A stretch of DNA of 50,634 bases from NCBI GenBank assembly GCA_045577755.1, contig JAZNJA010000227.1:1-50634 (forward strand). Reading direction: 5' to 3'. This document shows, piece by piece, positions 17,098 through 26,733 of the stretch. Every line of letters begins with the position of its first letter. The stretch's first letter is position 1. The notes beneath the pieces are model-generated. The model was not told the origin of the DNA and searched no databases. It saw nothing but the letters and a program-made list of their open reading frames with translations. The position numbers were made by a program, and so were the translations under genes. This stretch comes from CAMEON01 sp045577755 (GTDB lineage Bacteria > Bacillota > Clostridia > Oscillospirales > CAG-272).

Positions 17098-19313
17098 TCA
17101 GAGAGCGGGGATGGGATCGCCGTACTCGTCGACCATACGGCCGTCGGCGGCGAAGGCCTGCAGGCCCTCATACTGGGTGATCATATTGTGGTTGGTCACG
17201 TAGTAGTAGCCGACGGCAAGAAGACCGCCGGAGCGGGCATAGTAGTAGTAGCCGTCCACGATAATCAGGCCGGCCGCGGTGCGGTAGCCGTCCACGTAGT
17301 AGTAGTAGCCGCCGTTCTCGGCGTAGATGCCGTTCTTGGTGGAGTCGAAATCAGGCTCATCGGGCTCCTCCTCGAAGTAGACGTAGTGGCCGAACTCGTC
17401 CAGCAGTCTGCCATCCTCGGAGAAGGTTTGGAGACCCTCATACTGCTCTATTGCGTTGTGCTTGGTGACGTAATACTCACCGGTAGCCAGCTTACCCGAG
17501 CTGGTAGCGTAGTAGTAGTAGCCTTCAACGATGATCAGACCCGCGCCGGTGCGGTAGCCGTCCACATAGTAGTAGTAGCCGCCGTTCTCAGCGTAGATAC
17601 CGTTCTTGGAAGCATCGAAGGGAGGTTCGGTCTCGGGCTCCTGGGTATCGGGCTCAGTCTCGATCTCGGGAGCGACCACGGGATTGCCGTCCTTGCCGAT
17701 CAGTCTTCCCTGCTCGTCAAAGAACTGGTTGCCGGAATACTCCACGATCATGTTGTGATTGGAAACGAAGTAAGCGCCAATGGCCAGGACACCGCCGCTG
17801 CGGGCGTAGTAGTAGTAGCCGTCCACTGCCACAAGACCGGCACCGGTGCGGTAGCCATCCTTGTAGTAGTAGTGGGTGCCGTTCTCCTGGAAGATACCGT
17901 TCTTGGTCTCGTCGAAGGGAGGCTCGGTCTCAGGCTCCTCGGTCTCGGGCTCGGTCTCCACGGGCTTGAAGACGGGCTGACCGTCAGCGCCCAGGAGCTT
18001 ACCGTCCTCACCGAAGAACTGATTGCCGGCATACTCGATCATCATGTTGTGGTTCGAGACGTAGTACGCGCCGATTGCGAGGATACCGCCGGTACGGGCG
18101 TAATAGTAGTAGCCGTCCACGAGGATCAGGCCTGCGCCGGTGCGGTAGCCGTGAGCGTAGAAGTAGTAGGTGCCGTTCTCCAGGTAGATACCGGTCTTGG
18201 TGGCATCGAAGGGAGGCTCGGTCTCAGGCTCGGTCTCGGGCTCAGTCTCCACGGGCTTGAAGACGGGCTCACCGTCAGTGCCCAGGAGCTTACCGTCCTC
18301 AGCGAAGAGCTGCCAGCCCTGGTACTCCAGGATCATATTGTGGTTGGTCACGAAATACTTGCCGGTAGCAATGACACCGCCGGTACGGGCATAGTAGTAG
18401 TAGCCATCCACCAGGACCAGACCGGCGCTTGCCTTCTTACCGAGGACGTAGTAGTAATAATCACCGTTCTCGAAGAAGATGCCGTTCTTGGAGTTATCGG
18501 GGGTATATACCACCTCGATGGGGGTACCGTCCTCACCCAGCAGGCGGCCCTGATCGTCGAAGTTCTGCAGGCCTTCGTACTGGAGCAGACCGTTGTGGTA
18601 GGAGACGTAGTACTCACCGGTCGCCAGCTCACCGCTGGAGCGTGCGTAGTAGTAGTAGCCCTCGTAGTCGATCAGACCGGCGCCAACACGGTAACCGCTG
18701 ACGTAGAAGTAGTACTTCCCGTTCTCAAGGAAGATACCGTACTTGGTCTCCACGAAGGGAGGCTCGGTCTCGGGCTCGGTCTCGGTCTCGGGGGAGACGT
18801 AGTAGGGATTGCCCAGGGCATCCAGCATCTTACCGTCCTCGGCGAAGACCTGGGTGTCGAAGAACTTCTCCATGCCGTTGTGCTTGGAAACGAAGTAGCT
18901 GCCGGTAGCCAGCTTACCGCCGGTACGGGCGTAGTAGTAGTAGCTGTCCACGATGATCAGACCTGCGCCGGTACGGACACCGTTGACGTAGTAGTAGTAA
19001 CCGTCACCCTCCTTGAAGATGCCGTTTCTGTTGGGATCGAACTCGGGCTCCTCAGGCTCCTCGGGCTCGACCACGGGGGCCTTGTAGTAAGGCTCGCCGT
19101 TGGCATCCAGCATCTTACCGTCCTCGGCGAAGTTCTGGAAGCCCTCGAAGTCCTCCATACCGTTGTGGTTGGACACGTAGTAACGGCCGACGGCCAGCTT
19201 ACCGCCGGTACGGGCGTAGTAGTAGTAGCCGTCCACGATGACGAGGCCTGCACCGGTCAGCTCACCGTTGACGTAGTAGTAGTAGGTACCGTTCTCGCAG
19301 TAGACGCCGTTCT
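17098..19313 (-). repeat. Eight Tyr-rich C-terminal protein repeats (78-aa core, about 85-97 aa with linkers)
   Basis: Eight units in the 1998-aa gene share NGI..ENG.YYYY, GAGL..VDGYYYYAR, G.LA.G.Y.VS.HN and FAEDGK.L. Most are separated by acidic Glu/Thr/Pro linkers such as ETEPETEPP. They are related to, but more diverged than, the three repeats of the neighbouring paralog. Confidence 0.9.
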
Positions 19314-22300
19314 TGGTTTCGTCGGTGGAATCCATGATCATGCGGCCCTGCTCGTCGAAGTCGTAGTAGCCGTGGAAGCCGAGACCATTGTCGTTGGTCA
19401 CGTAGAACTTACCGACGGCGGCCGCGCCCTTGGAGGAGGAACTGAAGTAGTAGTAGTAGCCTTCGATCAGATGCAGACCGCTGACGCATTTCCCTTCCTT
19501 CAGGTAGTAGATCTTGCCGTCCAGGGTGAGGAAGCCCTCGTAATCGGACTGGCAGACAGCATTCTCATCGAAGTAGTACAGACCGGTATTGGAGACCTGG
19601 ACGATACCGACGGCCAGCTTACCGTTCTGGGTAGCGAAGTAGCGCTTGCCGTCCAGCTCGAACCACTGGTTCTGGAGCCACTGACCGGCCCAGCGGTAGT
19701 ACAGGCCCTGGTCCTTCACGGAGGTGATCTGACCTCTGACCAGAATATGGTCCTCGAATACGTAGGTGTACTTGCCGTTCTCCAGGGTGACCTCACCGTC
19801 AACGGCGGCGAAGTTGGGAGCGAAGTAGTAGTAGTTGCCCTCGTCCACGATCCAGCCGGTCATGAGGCTCTGACCGATCATGTAGTAGAGGTTACCGTTC
19901 ATTTCCACAAGACCGTTGGCCTCGTAGATATCGCCGCAGCTGCAGATCAGCTTGCCGGCAACGACCTTGTAGGAATGGCCGGTGGCGGGGATGATGGTAC
20001 CCCAGTCGACGATGGAGCCGCAAGCGTCGTTATCGTAGACGCAACCGACGCAGACGGTACGGCCGGTGTAGCCGTTCTCGGTACAGGTGGGAGCCAGGTC
20101 CTCGATGCCCTCGGCAACGTGGTAGTGCCAGCACTTTCTGGCATCCTGCTCGGCCTGGGTGGTATTGTTACGGTGCTTATCCATCTCGGTATCCACCAGA
20201 TACTCCTCGGAGGAGAAGGTATCCGTGGTGTCATCGGTGAAGGTCACAACGCCCTTAATGACGTCGAGGATCAGCGCGATATGGAACTGGGAGTTGCTGC
20301 CCCACAGGCCATCGGGAGTGTTGATGAACTGGCAGGTCTTATCACTGTCGTCGAGACACTCGGGGTAATCGAAATGCAGGGTGTAGTTCCAGATACGAAT
20401 GGGCATTCTGACCAGAACGGCCTCGCCCTCAGCGGTAACCTTGCCGGTGCGGGTGACGGTCACGGTAGCGTTGTTGTGCAGAGGATCGATGACGTACTCA
20501 GCGGTGAAGCCGGGAGCCACCTCCATGTAATCCAGCTCCCAGTCGTTGGAGCCGTCCAGGTTCACAACGGTGGTCACGCTCCGGATGTTCTCGATGTTCT
20601 GAACCAGCAGATCCATGTAGTACACGGAGCCCATGGGCAGACGGTCGAGGGTAGGATCGGCGGGGATAAACTGAACGGCGGGAGCCTCCTCGGTGCCGTC
20701 GATGACGATGCGGCGGGTGAGACTGCGGTAATTCCCCGCGTTGTCAGCGATCTCGATGAAGAAGGTATGGATACCGTCGGACAGGGTCAGGTTGTCCACG
20801 CTGATGGTACCGTTGGAGGCACAGCTCACGCCCTCGGTCAGCAGGACGCCGTCCACGTACACGCGCACGGAGGAGGTATCCAGGCCGGTATAGTTGGAGA
20901 GAGTGGTATTCTCAACAGCCTCGGCCATAACGGTAATGGTATTGGAGTGGACAGTCTGGCCCTTCATCTCCTCGTAGGTGTCGGCATCCTTCAGAATGCT
21001 GATGTGGGAGATGGTGGGAGCCTCGCGGTCCTCGACGACGGTGGAGTAGTCCACGGTGATATCGTCGATATAGATGGTATGCTCGGTCTTGATGTTGGGA
21101 ATATCCAGGGCGCTGGCACTGTCATAACCATCGGTCATGTAGATGCTCAGGTTGTTCAGGACAGGCTTGGTGATCTTGGTCGCGTCGACCGAAATGTAAT
21201 ACCAGCCCTCAACGGGATACAGGTCGGAGCCTGCGTCACCCGAGTTGAACTCGTACCAGTTCTCGAAGTCGATCTCGATACCGGTAGCCTCGGGGGTCAG
21301 ATACACCCAGAAGCCCACGCGGACAGCATCGGTCAGATCCACGTTCAGACCGCTGAGACGGAGCATCTGGTAGCCCATAGCGTAGAAGTTGGACCAGTCG
21401 CAGGTCACGGCCAGAGCCTTCTCACCGTTCTTGACCTGACCGGTGATGGCATCGACCAGCTGAATCTCGCCGAACTCGAAGCGGCCCAGATGGGGGTGAG
21501 CGGGGTGCTTGGAGGTATAACCGGAGCCGAACTTCAGGCCGGAGATATCGCCGTCCTCAAAGTCCCAGACGATCTCCGAGCCCTTACCCAGACTCAGATT
21601 GGCGGCAGCGGTCTTGGTGGTATCATGCACCAGAGTAGCCTTGACAACACCCATAGAAACACCTGCGGTCTCGTCACAAGCGGTGTAGTCGAAGCCATTG
21701 ATAGTACCCAGAGCCTTGTCGGACAGCTCGATGAGCAGGTCCTCGCTCTTGACACGGACCTCATTCAGGCCGTTGTTGACGGTAGCCTTGACCACCAGGG
21801 TAGCGGTCTTGGTATAAGGAACAACGATGTTCTCCTGGGTGAAGAAGATCTTCTCGGGAATCACGACGTTCACGGAAGCCTCACCGGCCACCTTGCCGTT
21901 GTACACCATCTGAACGGTAGCGGTACCGGTCTTGCCGGAGGAGACGAAGACACCGTTCTCGACGGTACCCATCTCGGGGTCGCTGACCTGCCAAGTCACG
22001 TCAGCGGGGATATCGGCGGGGCCGCCTGCGGAGTCAGCGCCGGTAGCGGTGAAGGTGACGGAGGTGCCGGGGGTCACGTAGGTATCCTCGGTCTTGACGG
22101 TCGCGTGGTCGAACTTACCGTCGGCCACGGCCTTGGAGACCACCAGCAGACCGCCCAGGGTAGCTCTCTGGCCACCGTCGGAGGGGCTGGACTTCATGGT
22201 CAGCTCGCCGGTACCCTCGCGCTCGGTGATGAAGGTAGAGGAGCCGCCGCCGTCGCAGTTGACTGCATCGACGCAGCCCATAGCCAGCATCCACTCAGCC

Positions 22301-23094
22301 AGCTCGCGCATGGTAGCGCCGGCGGAGTAGGGAGACTGACGGCCGTCGTTCATGAGCAGGACCAGGGTGCCGTCTGCCTTGATACCGATGACGGTACGGG
22401 GAGCGCGGTTGGCATCCTTGTGGTCATCAGACTTATACTGATTGACGCCGTTCTTGATGATCCAGCCGAAGTTGGCGGAGATCGCCTGCATGGTGCCCTC
22501 GGGGATGGGCTCGGAGGCGGAATGCAGGGATGCCTTACCGTCGGCAGACACAGCCAGGAAGGTCTGGGCGGTGCTGACGCCGGAGGCGTTTCTCTCGTCG
22601 GAGTAGATGACACCGTCCCACACCAGGACACCGTAGGGGTGGTTGCTGGTGTAGCGGAGGTTGGTGTTGATACCGCCGACGACGTTGAGGCCTTCCAGCT
22701 CCTCGATGGCGGCGGCCTGCTTGGTCAGCTCCTGAGCACCCCAATTGGAGGAGTTGTCATAGAAGCCGGAGACCGTACCAACGGGGGGGAGGGTATCGCC
22801 GTACTCGTCGTTTGCCTGAGCCAGGTTTGCGGCAGTAGGCATGATCGAGATATTGGGGTTGGACAGATCAACCTCAATCATGTGGAGCACGTTACGGTTG
22901 CTACCCGTAGAGTCGTTGACCACGATCTCAGACTCCACAGCGCCGGGTGCCAACGCGTAATCATTCTTCTGAATGATCTTGTAGAAATCGCATCCGCTAT
23001 TTGCCGTGTTGAACTCCACGCCCGCGAAAACGGACAGGGGCAGCATGGAAACAGACAGAAGGACCGCTACAAGAGCTGTCAGTACTTTTTTCAT
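17098..23094 (-). CDS. Giant secreted phosphodiester glycosidase (NAGPA domain) with eight Tyr-rich repeats
   Basis: At 1998 residues this is the largest protein here. A signal peptide (1-24) precedes a NAGPA domain (about 50-320) with NTNLRY, ANFGWIIKNG, TVIGIKADGTLV, NDGR (249-252) and NCDGGGSSTF (279-288). Then come Ig-like modules, a ligand-binding-like beta-sandwich, another Ig-like module and a possible cohesin-like domain (LVRMPIRIW). A GYTGRTVCVGC segment, degenerate repeats and eight full repeats complete it. It shares this order with the next gene, so the two arose by duplication and repeat expansion. No LPxTG or Cys-type tail is seen. AAAGGAG precedes the ATG. The 258-base gap upstream suggests a separate promoter, but I see only a weak TATATA-like box. 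A surface protein acting on phosphodiester-linked sugars is the best reading; the substrate is unknown. Confidence 0.85.
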   Translation of the reverse strand: MKKVLTALVAVLLSVSMLPLSVFAGVEFNTANSGCDFYKIIQKNDYALAPGAVESEIVVNDSTGSNRNVLHMIEVDLSNPNISIMPTAANLAQANDEYGDTLPPVGTVSGFYDNSSNWGAQELTKQAAAIEELEGLNVVGGINTNLRYTSNHPYGVLVWDGVIYSDERNASGVSTAQTFLAVSADGKASLHSASEPIPEGTMQAISANFGWIIKNGVNQYKSDDHKDANRAPRTVIGIKADGTLVLLMNDGRQSPYSAGATMRELAEWMLAMGCVDAVNCDGGGSSTFITEREGTGELTMKSSPSDGGQRATLGGLLVVSKAVADGKFDHATVKTEDTYVTPGTSVTFTATGADSAGGPADIPADVTWQVSDPEMGTVENGVFVSSGKTGTATVQMVYNGKVAGEASVNVVIPEKIFFTQENIVVPYTKTATLVVKATVNNGLNEVRVKSEDLLIELSDKALGTINGFDYTACDETAGVSMGVVKATLVHDTTKTAAANLSLGKGSEIVWDFEDGDISGLKFGSGYTSKHPAHPHLGRFEFGEIQLVDAITGQVKNGEKALAVTCDWSNFYAMGYQMLRLSGLNVDLTDAVRVGFWVYLTPEATGIEIDFENWYEFNSGDAGSDLYPVEGWYYISVDATKITKPVLNNLSIYMTDGYDSASALDIPNIKTEHTIYIDDITVDYSTVVEDREAPTISHISILKDADTYEEMKGQTVHSNTITVMAEAVENTTLSNYTGLDTSSVRVYVDGVLLTEGVSCASNGTISVDNLTLSDGIHTFFIEIADNAGNYRSLTRRIVIDGTEEAPAVQFIPADPTLDRLPMGSVYYMDLLVQNIENIRSVTTVVNLDGSNDWELDYMEVAPGFTAEYVIDPLHNNATVTVTRTGKVTAEGEAVLVRMPIRIWNYTLHFDYPECLDDSDKTCQFINTPDGLWGSNSQFHIALILDVIKGVVTFTDDTTDTFSSEEYLVDTEMDKHRNNTTQAEQDARKCWHYHVAEGIEDLAPTCTENGYTGRTVCVGCVYDNDACGSIVDWGTIIPATGHSYKVVAGKLICSCGDIYEANGLVEMNGNLYYMIGQSLMTGWIVDEGNYYYFAPNFAAVDGEVTLENGKYTYVFEDHILVRGQITSVKDQGLYYRWAGQWLQNQWFELDGKRYFATQNGKLAVGIVQVSNTGLYYFDENAVCQSDYEGFLTLDGKIYYLKEGKCVSGLHLIEGYYYYFSSSSKGAAAVGKFYVTNDNGLGFHGYYDFDEQGRMIMDSTDETKNGVYCENGTYYYYVNGELTGAGLVIVDGYYYYARTGGKLAVGRYYVSNHNGMEDFEGFQNFAEDGKMLDANGEPYYKAPVVEPEEPEEPEFDPNRNGIFKEGDGYYYYVNGVRTGAGLIIVDSYYYYARTGGKLATGSYFVSKHNGMEKFFDTQVFAEDGKMLDALGNPYYVSPETETEPETEPPFVETKYGIFLENGKYYFYVSGYRVGAGLIDYEGYYYYARSSGELATGEYYVSYHNGLLQYEGLQNFDDQGRLLGEDGTPIEVVYTPDNSKNGIFFENGDYYYYVLGKKASAGLVLVDGYYYYARTGGVIATGKYFVTNHNMILEYQGWQLFAEDGKLLGTDGEPVFKPVETEPETEPETEPPFDATKTGIYLENGTYYFYAHGYRTGAGLILVDGYYYYARTGGILAIGAYYVSNHNMMIEYAGNQFFGEDGKLLGADGQPVFKPVETEPETEEPETEPPFDETKNGIFQENGTHYYYKDGYRTGAGLVAVDGYYYYARSGGVLAIGAYFVSNHNMIVEYSGNQFFDEQGRLIGKDGNPVVAPEIETEPDTQEPETEPPFDASKNGIYAENGGYYYYVDGYRTGAGLIIVEGYYYYATSSGKLATGEYYVTKHNAIEQYEGLQTFSEDGRLLDEFGHYVYFEEEPDEPDFDSTKNGIYAENGGYYYYVDGYRTAAGLIIVDGYYYYARSGGLLAVGYYYVTNHNMITQYEGLQAFAADGRMVDEYGDPIPAL

Positions 23095-23352
23095 GTTGTT
23101 TCTCCTTTGTTAAATTTTGGGAAAATCTCCGAGTCTCTGCCTTGGTGCACCACGTGTGAGTGTCTCTGCTCCCGCAGGCCCCCACCCGCGCAGGGTCATG
23201 ACGGGAGGGATACGGGAGGGAGTACAGTGTCGCGGGCCGACGAAAGCGAAGCCTTTGAGATTTCCTATATAAATCGACAAAAAGCCGCGCAAGGGCTCTG
23301 AGTCGAATTTATTCGGTATGATGATTTTGGGGATACGTCCGACCTGCCCGGA

Positions 23353-24420
23353 TCATTTCCAGAACAGGCGGTAGGGGATCATGTTCAGCTGGTTGGGCGC
23401 CAACGCCTCGGCGTAGAAGAAGTAGATCAGGAAGGCACCGACCAGGAAGTTGATGATGATTTTGAATCGATCCTCGTACTTCTCCACGAAGCGGGGGAAG
23501 AAGGGCACCAGGAACAGGGTATAGAACATATTCGCTCGCAGAAGTCCCGAGCCCGAGAAGATGACCTGGAAGATCAGGCATATCAGGATAACGCGCAAGG
23601 CCAGGGTGTCCTTTTTCGCCGTATCCTCATCCAGATCCGGGTTATCGTAGTCCTTCATCAGGTAGGTGAACACCGCAAAAACCGAGATACCGATCCACAA
23701 AATGAAGTTATTACCCAGAGACACGTCGGTCTCGCTCTTATCGTACAGGAAGGATACCAGCCGCCAGATCAGGGGGCGGATCAGGATGAGCAGGGTACCG
23801 CCCGCCACCCAGTACAGGATGTTGAGGCGGGGCTTCAGAAGGGTCAGTATGGGGATGACGAAGAAGATGACCGCGGACTGGTGGAAGGACATGGCCAGGG
23901 CAATGAGTAAGAGGGCCAGGAACTTATGCCGCTTCTTGGGCTTGAGCCATAGGAGGAAGGCGAACACGCAGATGGACATCGCGAAGGTCTGCCGCACCGC
24001 CGAGAGGGCGAACACGAAGAACTGGTAGCAGATGAAGAGCAGGATGGACATGGTCACGTCGGGGGAGTACCGCTTGATGAGCTGGTACACCGCCGTACAG
24101 AACAGGAAGTAGTAGACAGCCATGAAGACCTGGAAATCCAGTCCCAGCTTGGAGAACAGGGTGGATAGGATGAGGTATCCCGTCTCAAAATAGACGTACT
24201 CCCAGTCGCCCCAAACCTGGAGAAAGGCCAGGTCGTACATCTCTTTATAACCGATGATGTCGGTACCGACCTGCTCGTGCTTGAGAGAAAAGACCAGGAA
24301 GAGTGCCAGCATGGACACGTTCAGGATGATCCGTTCCTGCCGCTGCCTGTCCGGTATGCCCATCTTGACAATACTGGCGAAGACCAGGAAGATCGCGACA
24401 AGCGAAATGTAAAATGCCAT
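23353..24420 (-). CDS. EpsG-family polysaccharide polymerase (Wzy-like)
   Basis: The 355-residue membrane protein has about ten hydrophobic segments and EpsG-type motifs: EQVGTDIIGYKEMYD near residue 50, ALSAVRQTFAMSICVFAF near 140 and a following SFHQSA motif. It should polymerise lipid-linked repeat units on the outer face of the membrane. The family assignment is good; the role as the polymerase of this locus follows from the glycosyltransferases around it. It is the last gene of the tightly packed part of the cluster, 18 bases after the GT4 gene and 258 bases before the giant NAGPA gene. A weak hairpin (about 23283-23297) followed by T residues lies after its stop. Confidence 0.85.
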   Translation of the reverse strand: MAFYISLVAIFLVFASIVKMGIPDRQRQERIILNVSMLALFLVFSLKHEQVGTDIIGYKEMYDLAFLQVWGDWEYVYFETGYLILSTLFSKLGLDFQVFMAVYYFLFCTAVYQLIKRYSPDVTMSILLFICYQFFVFALSAVRQTFAMSICVFAFLLWLKPKKRHKFLALLLIALAMSFHQSAVIFFVIPILTLLKPRLNILYWVAGGTLLILIRPLIWRLVSFLYDKSETDVSLGNNFILWIGISVFAVFTYLMKDYDNPDLDEDTAKKDTLALRVILICLIFQVIFSGSGLLRANMFYTLFLVPFFPRFVEKYEDRFKIIINFLVGAFLIYFFYAEALAPNQLNMIPYRLFWK

Positions 24421-24438
24421 AAGTGATTTCCGTTTTCC

Positions 24439-25653
24439 TTATTTTTTCTGTGTGATGATCTCGCGGTACAGCTCCACATTCTGTAGGAAGCGATGCTGTC
24501 CGTCGAAGCTCTGCCCGTGGGCGGCGACCCGCTCGCGGTCAAATGGGCGGTCACGGCGGACCGCTTCGATCTCCCGCATCAGGGCCTCCACGTCTCCCTT
24601 GGGAACCACTCGCCCCGTTTCGGGGGTCAGAATCTCGGGGCTTCCCCCCGTGGCGAAGGTAATGACGGGGGTACCGCAGGCAATGGCCTCCATATTGACG
24701 GTGGGGTAATTGTCCTCGCGGGTGGGGTTGATGAAGAGGTCGGCGGCGGTATAGACCGCGGCCAGCTCGGCCTGGTTCTCGGTGCGGTGAATGGATACGA
24801 CACCATCGGGGAGACGGCGGTCGATCTCGTCGTTTCCGCCCACCAGGACCACCGCGCAGTCCTCGGGGAGGCGGCCGGCCAGCTCGATGAAGACATCCAG
24901 CCCCTTCTTCTCACCCCAGCCAAAGGCCACGCCCAGAAGCACGAACTTCCCTTCCAGGCCGTAGCGAGCGCGAAAGTCGCTTTCGGTGGGGCGGAATACC
25001 CGCAGGTTGATGCCGTTGTGGATGACCCGCAGGGGGTAGACTCCCAGGAAGGAGCGCCGTACCAGACCGGCGAGCCACTCCGAGGGGGTGACCAAGGTCA
25101 TGATCGGCACGTCCGAGAACCACCGCTTCTTACGGCGGAGCATCCCGCGGGCGTTATCGGTAAGGGAGCGGGGATAACCGCGGTAGAGAGGGCAGCCATC
25201 GCAATCCCGGAGCCATTTCCCGCATCCGATCATATCGAAGTGGGGGCAGTGGCCGGTGAAAGCCCAGCAATCGTGGAGGGTCCAGACGGTGGGAATCCCG
25301 CTCTCCTTGATATAGCGGAAGAGCATGGGGATATTGAGATAGGAATTATGGATGCTGTGGATATGGAGCACGTCGGGGGAGAAGCGCTTGATCTCCCGGA
25401 TCAGCCGTGCCGTGGCCACACGGGCGAAGCATCCCTCCAGTCCCGTGATACGGGCCAACAGCACGTTGAACCGGCGGGAGGTGAAGGTGCCGATCCGATA
25501 GTAAGGGGTAGCGGGATGACGGTCACGGTTGGTAACCGTTATGGGGGAGGCACATACCACCGTATGCCCCTCAGCCTCCGCCCGCTCGGAGATGCCGAAC
25601 ATGACCGCGCCCGTACTGCCGAACACGCCGCCATTGATCTGGAACACTCTCAT
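24439..25653 (-). CDS. Glycosyltransferase family 4
   Basis: The 404-residue GT-B protein starts MRVFQINGGVFGSTGAVMFG, the usual nucleotide-sugar transferase entry loop. It has HIHSIHNSYLNIP and TLHDCWAFTGHC in the first half. The donor-binding C-terminal half has LLGVAFGWGEKKGLDVFIELAGRL, and PTREDNYPTVNMEAIACGTPVITFATGGSPEIL carries the family's acidic EX7E region. A Cys-rich CGKWLRDCDGCP segment after residue 150 is often seen in colanic-acid-type enzymes. It overlaps the acyltransferase gene by four bases, so the two are translationally coupled. It transfers one sugar of the repeat unit; donor and linkage are not predictable. Confidence 0.9.
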   Translation of the reverse strand: MRVFQINGGVFGSTGAVMFGISERAEAEGHTVVCASPITVTNRDRHPATPYYRIGTFTSRRFNVLLARITGLEGCFARVATARLIREIKRFSPDVLHIHSIHNSYLNIPMLFRYIKESGIPTVWTLHDCWAFTGHCPHFDMIGCGKWLRDCDGCPLYRGYPRSLTDNARGMLRRKKRWFSDVPIMTLVTPSEWLAGLVRRSFLGVYPLRVIHNGINLRVFRPTESDFRARYGLEGKFVLLGVAFGWGEKKGLDVFIELAGRLPEDCAVVLVGGNDEIDRRLPDGVVSIHRTENQAELAAVYTAADLFINPTREDNYPTVNMEAIACGTPVITFATGGSPEILTPETGRVVPKGDVEALMREIEAVRRDRPFDRERVAAHGQSFDGQHRFLQNVELYREIITQKK

Positions 25654-26708
25654 GACTGTTTCCTCTTGGGAAGCTTACCGAAGAGCACCAGCCGCAGGGT
25701 CTCGCTGTGGTTCAGGATGCGAATGACCAGCACCGACAGAATGACGGTAACGGCAAAATTCACCAACGCGGTCAGCATACCCTGATGGGAGCTGAGGGCG
25801 GGAAGCTCGGTGGGGCGCACGATACCCAGAAGCAGGTAATGCACCAGGTATACCTCCAGGGAATGGACACCCACCCAGGTCAGGGCGCGGTTCAAAAGCT
25901 CGAAGCTCCCCGTGATGAAACGGAAGAGGCTGCACACCGCGACACAGCCGGCCAGGGAGGTAGCGGCACGGACGATGATGCCCGTGAGGCTGTCCCCGAC
26001 GTTGTAGATCTCCCGGGTATTGAGCAGGTAGATGAACACACCGAGACAGACCGCCGAGACGGCGTCCGTGGCGATCCTGCCGTACCGCAGACCCATGATC
26101 CACTCCGAGAAGCGGCCGAAGAGGTAGCCCGCGAAGAAGAAGGGCATGTAGTAGAGGGTAAGCTTGATGCACAGGAAGGACATATCGGTGAGCTTGCCCA
26201 GCACAGCCAGGAGCCCCATGCCCAGGATATAGAAGCCACCCACCAGCAGAGTATCGACCGCGGCGTTCCCTCTTCCCCGCAGGATGCAGGAGGAGACGAA
26301 GCGGGCCAGCGCGAAGATCACCGAGATGGTCCAGATGGTAAAGAGGAACCAGTAGCCCGAATCCATGCTGTAGAAGATGTGCCTGAGATCCAGGAAGCCC
26401 TCGTCACCGAAGATCAGGCCGCGGACGAGGAAGGTCCACACCGTCCAGGGCAGAAGGTAGGCCAGGGTACGGCGTCCCAGCAGCACCAGCAGGCTCACGG
26501 GATCGCTCGCGGGGCGGGAATAGCGGGTGACGTATCCGCTAATGAGAACGAAGAGGGGCATCTGGAGAGCCCAAATCACCTCGTACACGAAGCTTGTCTG
26601 GTACTCGGTAGTGCAGCCCGACAGGGTGTGACCGAGGACCACAAGCAGCATGGCAATGCCGCGGAGCATATCCACCTGCGTATTCCGTTGTGCCGTATGC
26701 TTTTCCAT
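25650..26708 (-). CDS. Membrane acyltransferase, family 3 (glycan O-acylation)
   Basis: The 352-residue protein has about ten membrane segments and the N-terminal signature of acyltransferase 3 enzymes, VDMLRGIAMLLVVLGHTLSG (residues 12-31) with its His. Relatives such as OatA, WecH and NolL O-acetylate surface polysaccharides, peptidoglycan or Nod factors. Within this glycan operon it most likely adds an acetyl or similar group to the polymer. The ATG has AAAGGAGG upstream. It overlaps the downstream GT4 gene by four bases. Confidence 0.9.
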   Translation of the reverse strand: MEKHTAQRNTQVDMLRGIAMLLVVLGHTLSGCTTEYQTSFVYEVIWALQMPLFVLISGYVTRYSRPASDPVSLLVLLGRRTLAYLLPWTVWTFLVRGLIFGDEGFLDLRHIFYSMDSGYWFLFTIWTISVIFALARFVSSCILRGRGNAAVDTLLVGGFYILGMGLLAVLGKLTDMSFLCIKLTLYYMPFFFAGYLFGRFSEWIMGLRYGRIATDAVSAVCLGVFIYLLNTREIYNVGDSLTGIIVRAATSLAGCVAVCSLFRFITGSFELLNRALTWVGVHSLEVYLVHYLLLGIVRPTELPALSSHQGMLTALVNFAVTVILSVLVIRILNHSETLRLVLFGKLPKRKQS

Positions 26709-26733
26709 GGCATGACCTCCTTTGATGAGCGCA

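Noticed and set aside
12410..17203. Plus-strand open frame of 1597 codons
   Set aside because: It is the antisense of the 1511-aa NAGPA-repeat gene. The translation is a Val/Asp/Gly-rich low-complexity string with no domains, a usual shadow in GC-rich repetitive genes.
17216..19290. Regularly spaced GTAGTAGTAGTA strings that look like a microsatellite or CRISPR-like array
   Set aside because: They are the reverse complement of Tyr codons in the protein repeats; spacing equals the protein unit and intervening sequence is coding, not spacer.
17188..23301. Plus-strand open frame of 2037 codons
   Set aside because: Antisense to the 1998-aa gene. The minus strand has a signal peptide, a ribosome binding site and recognisable domains; the plus frame has none.
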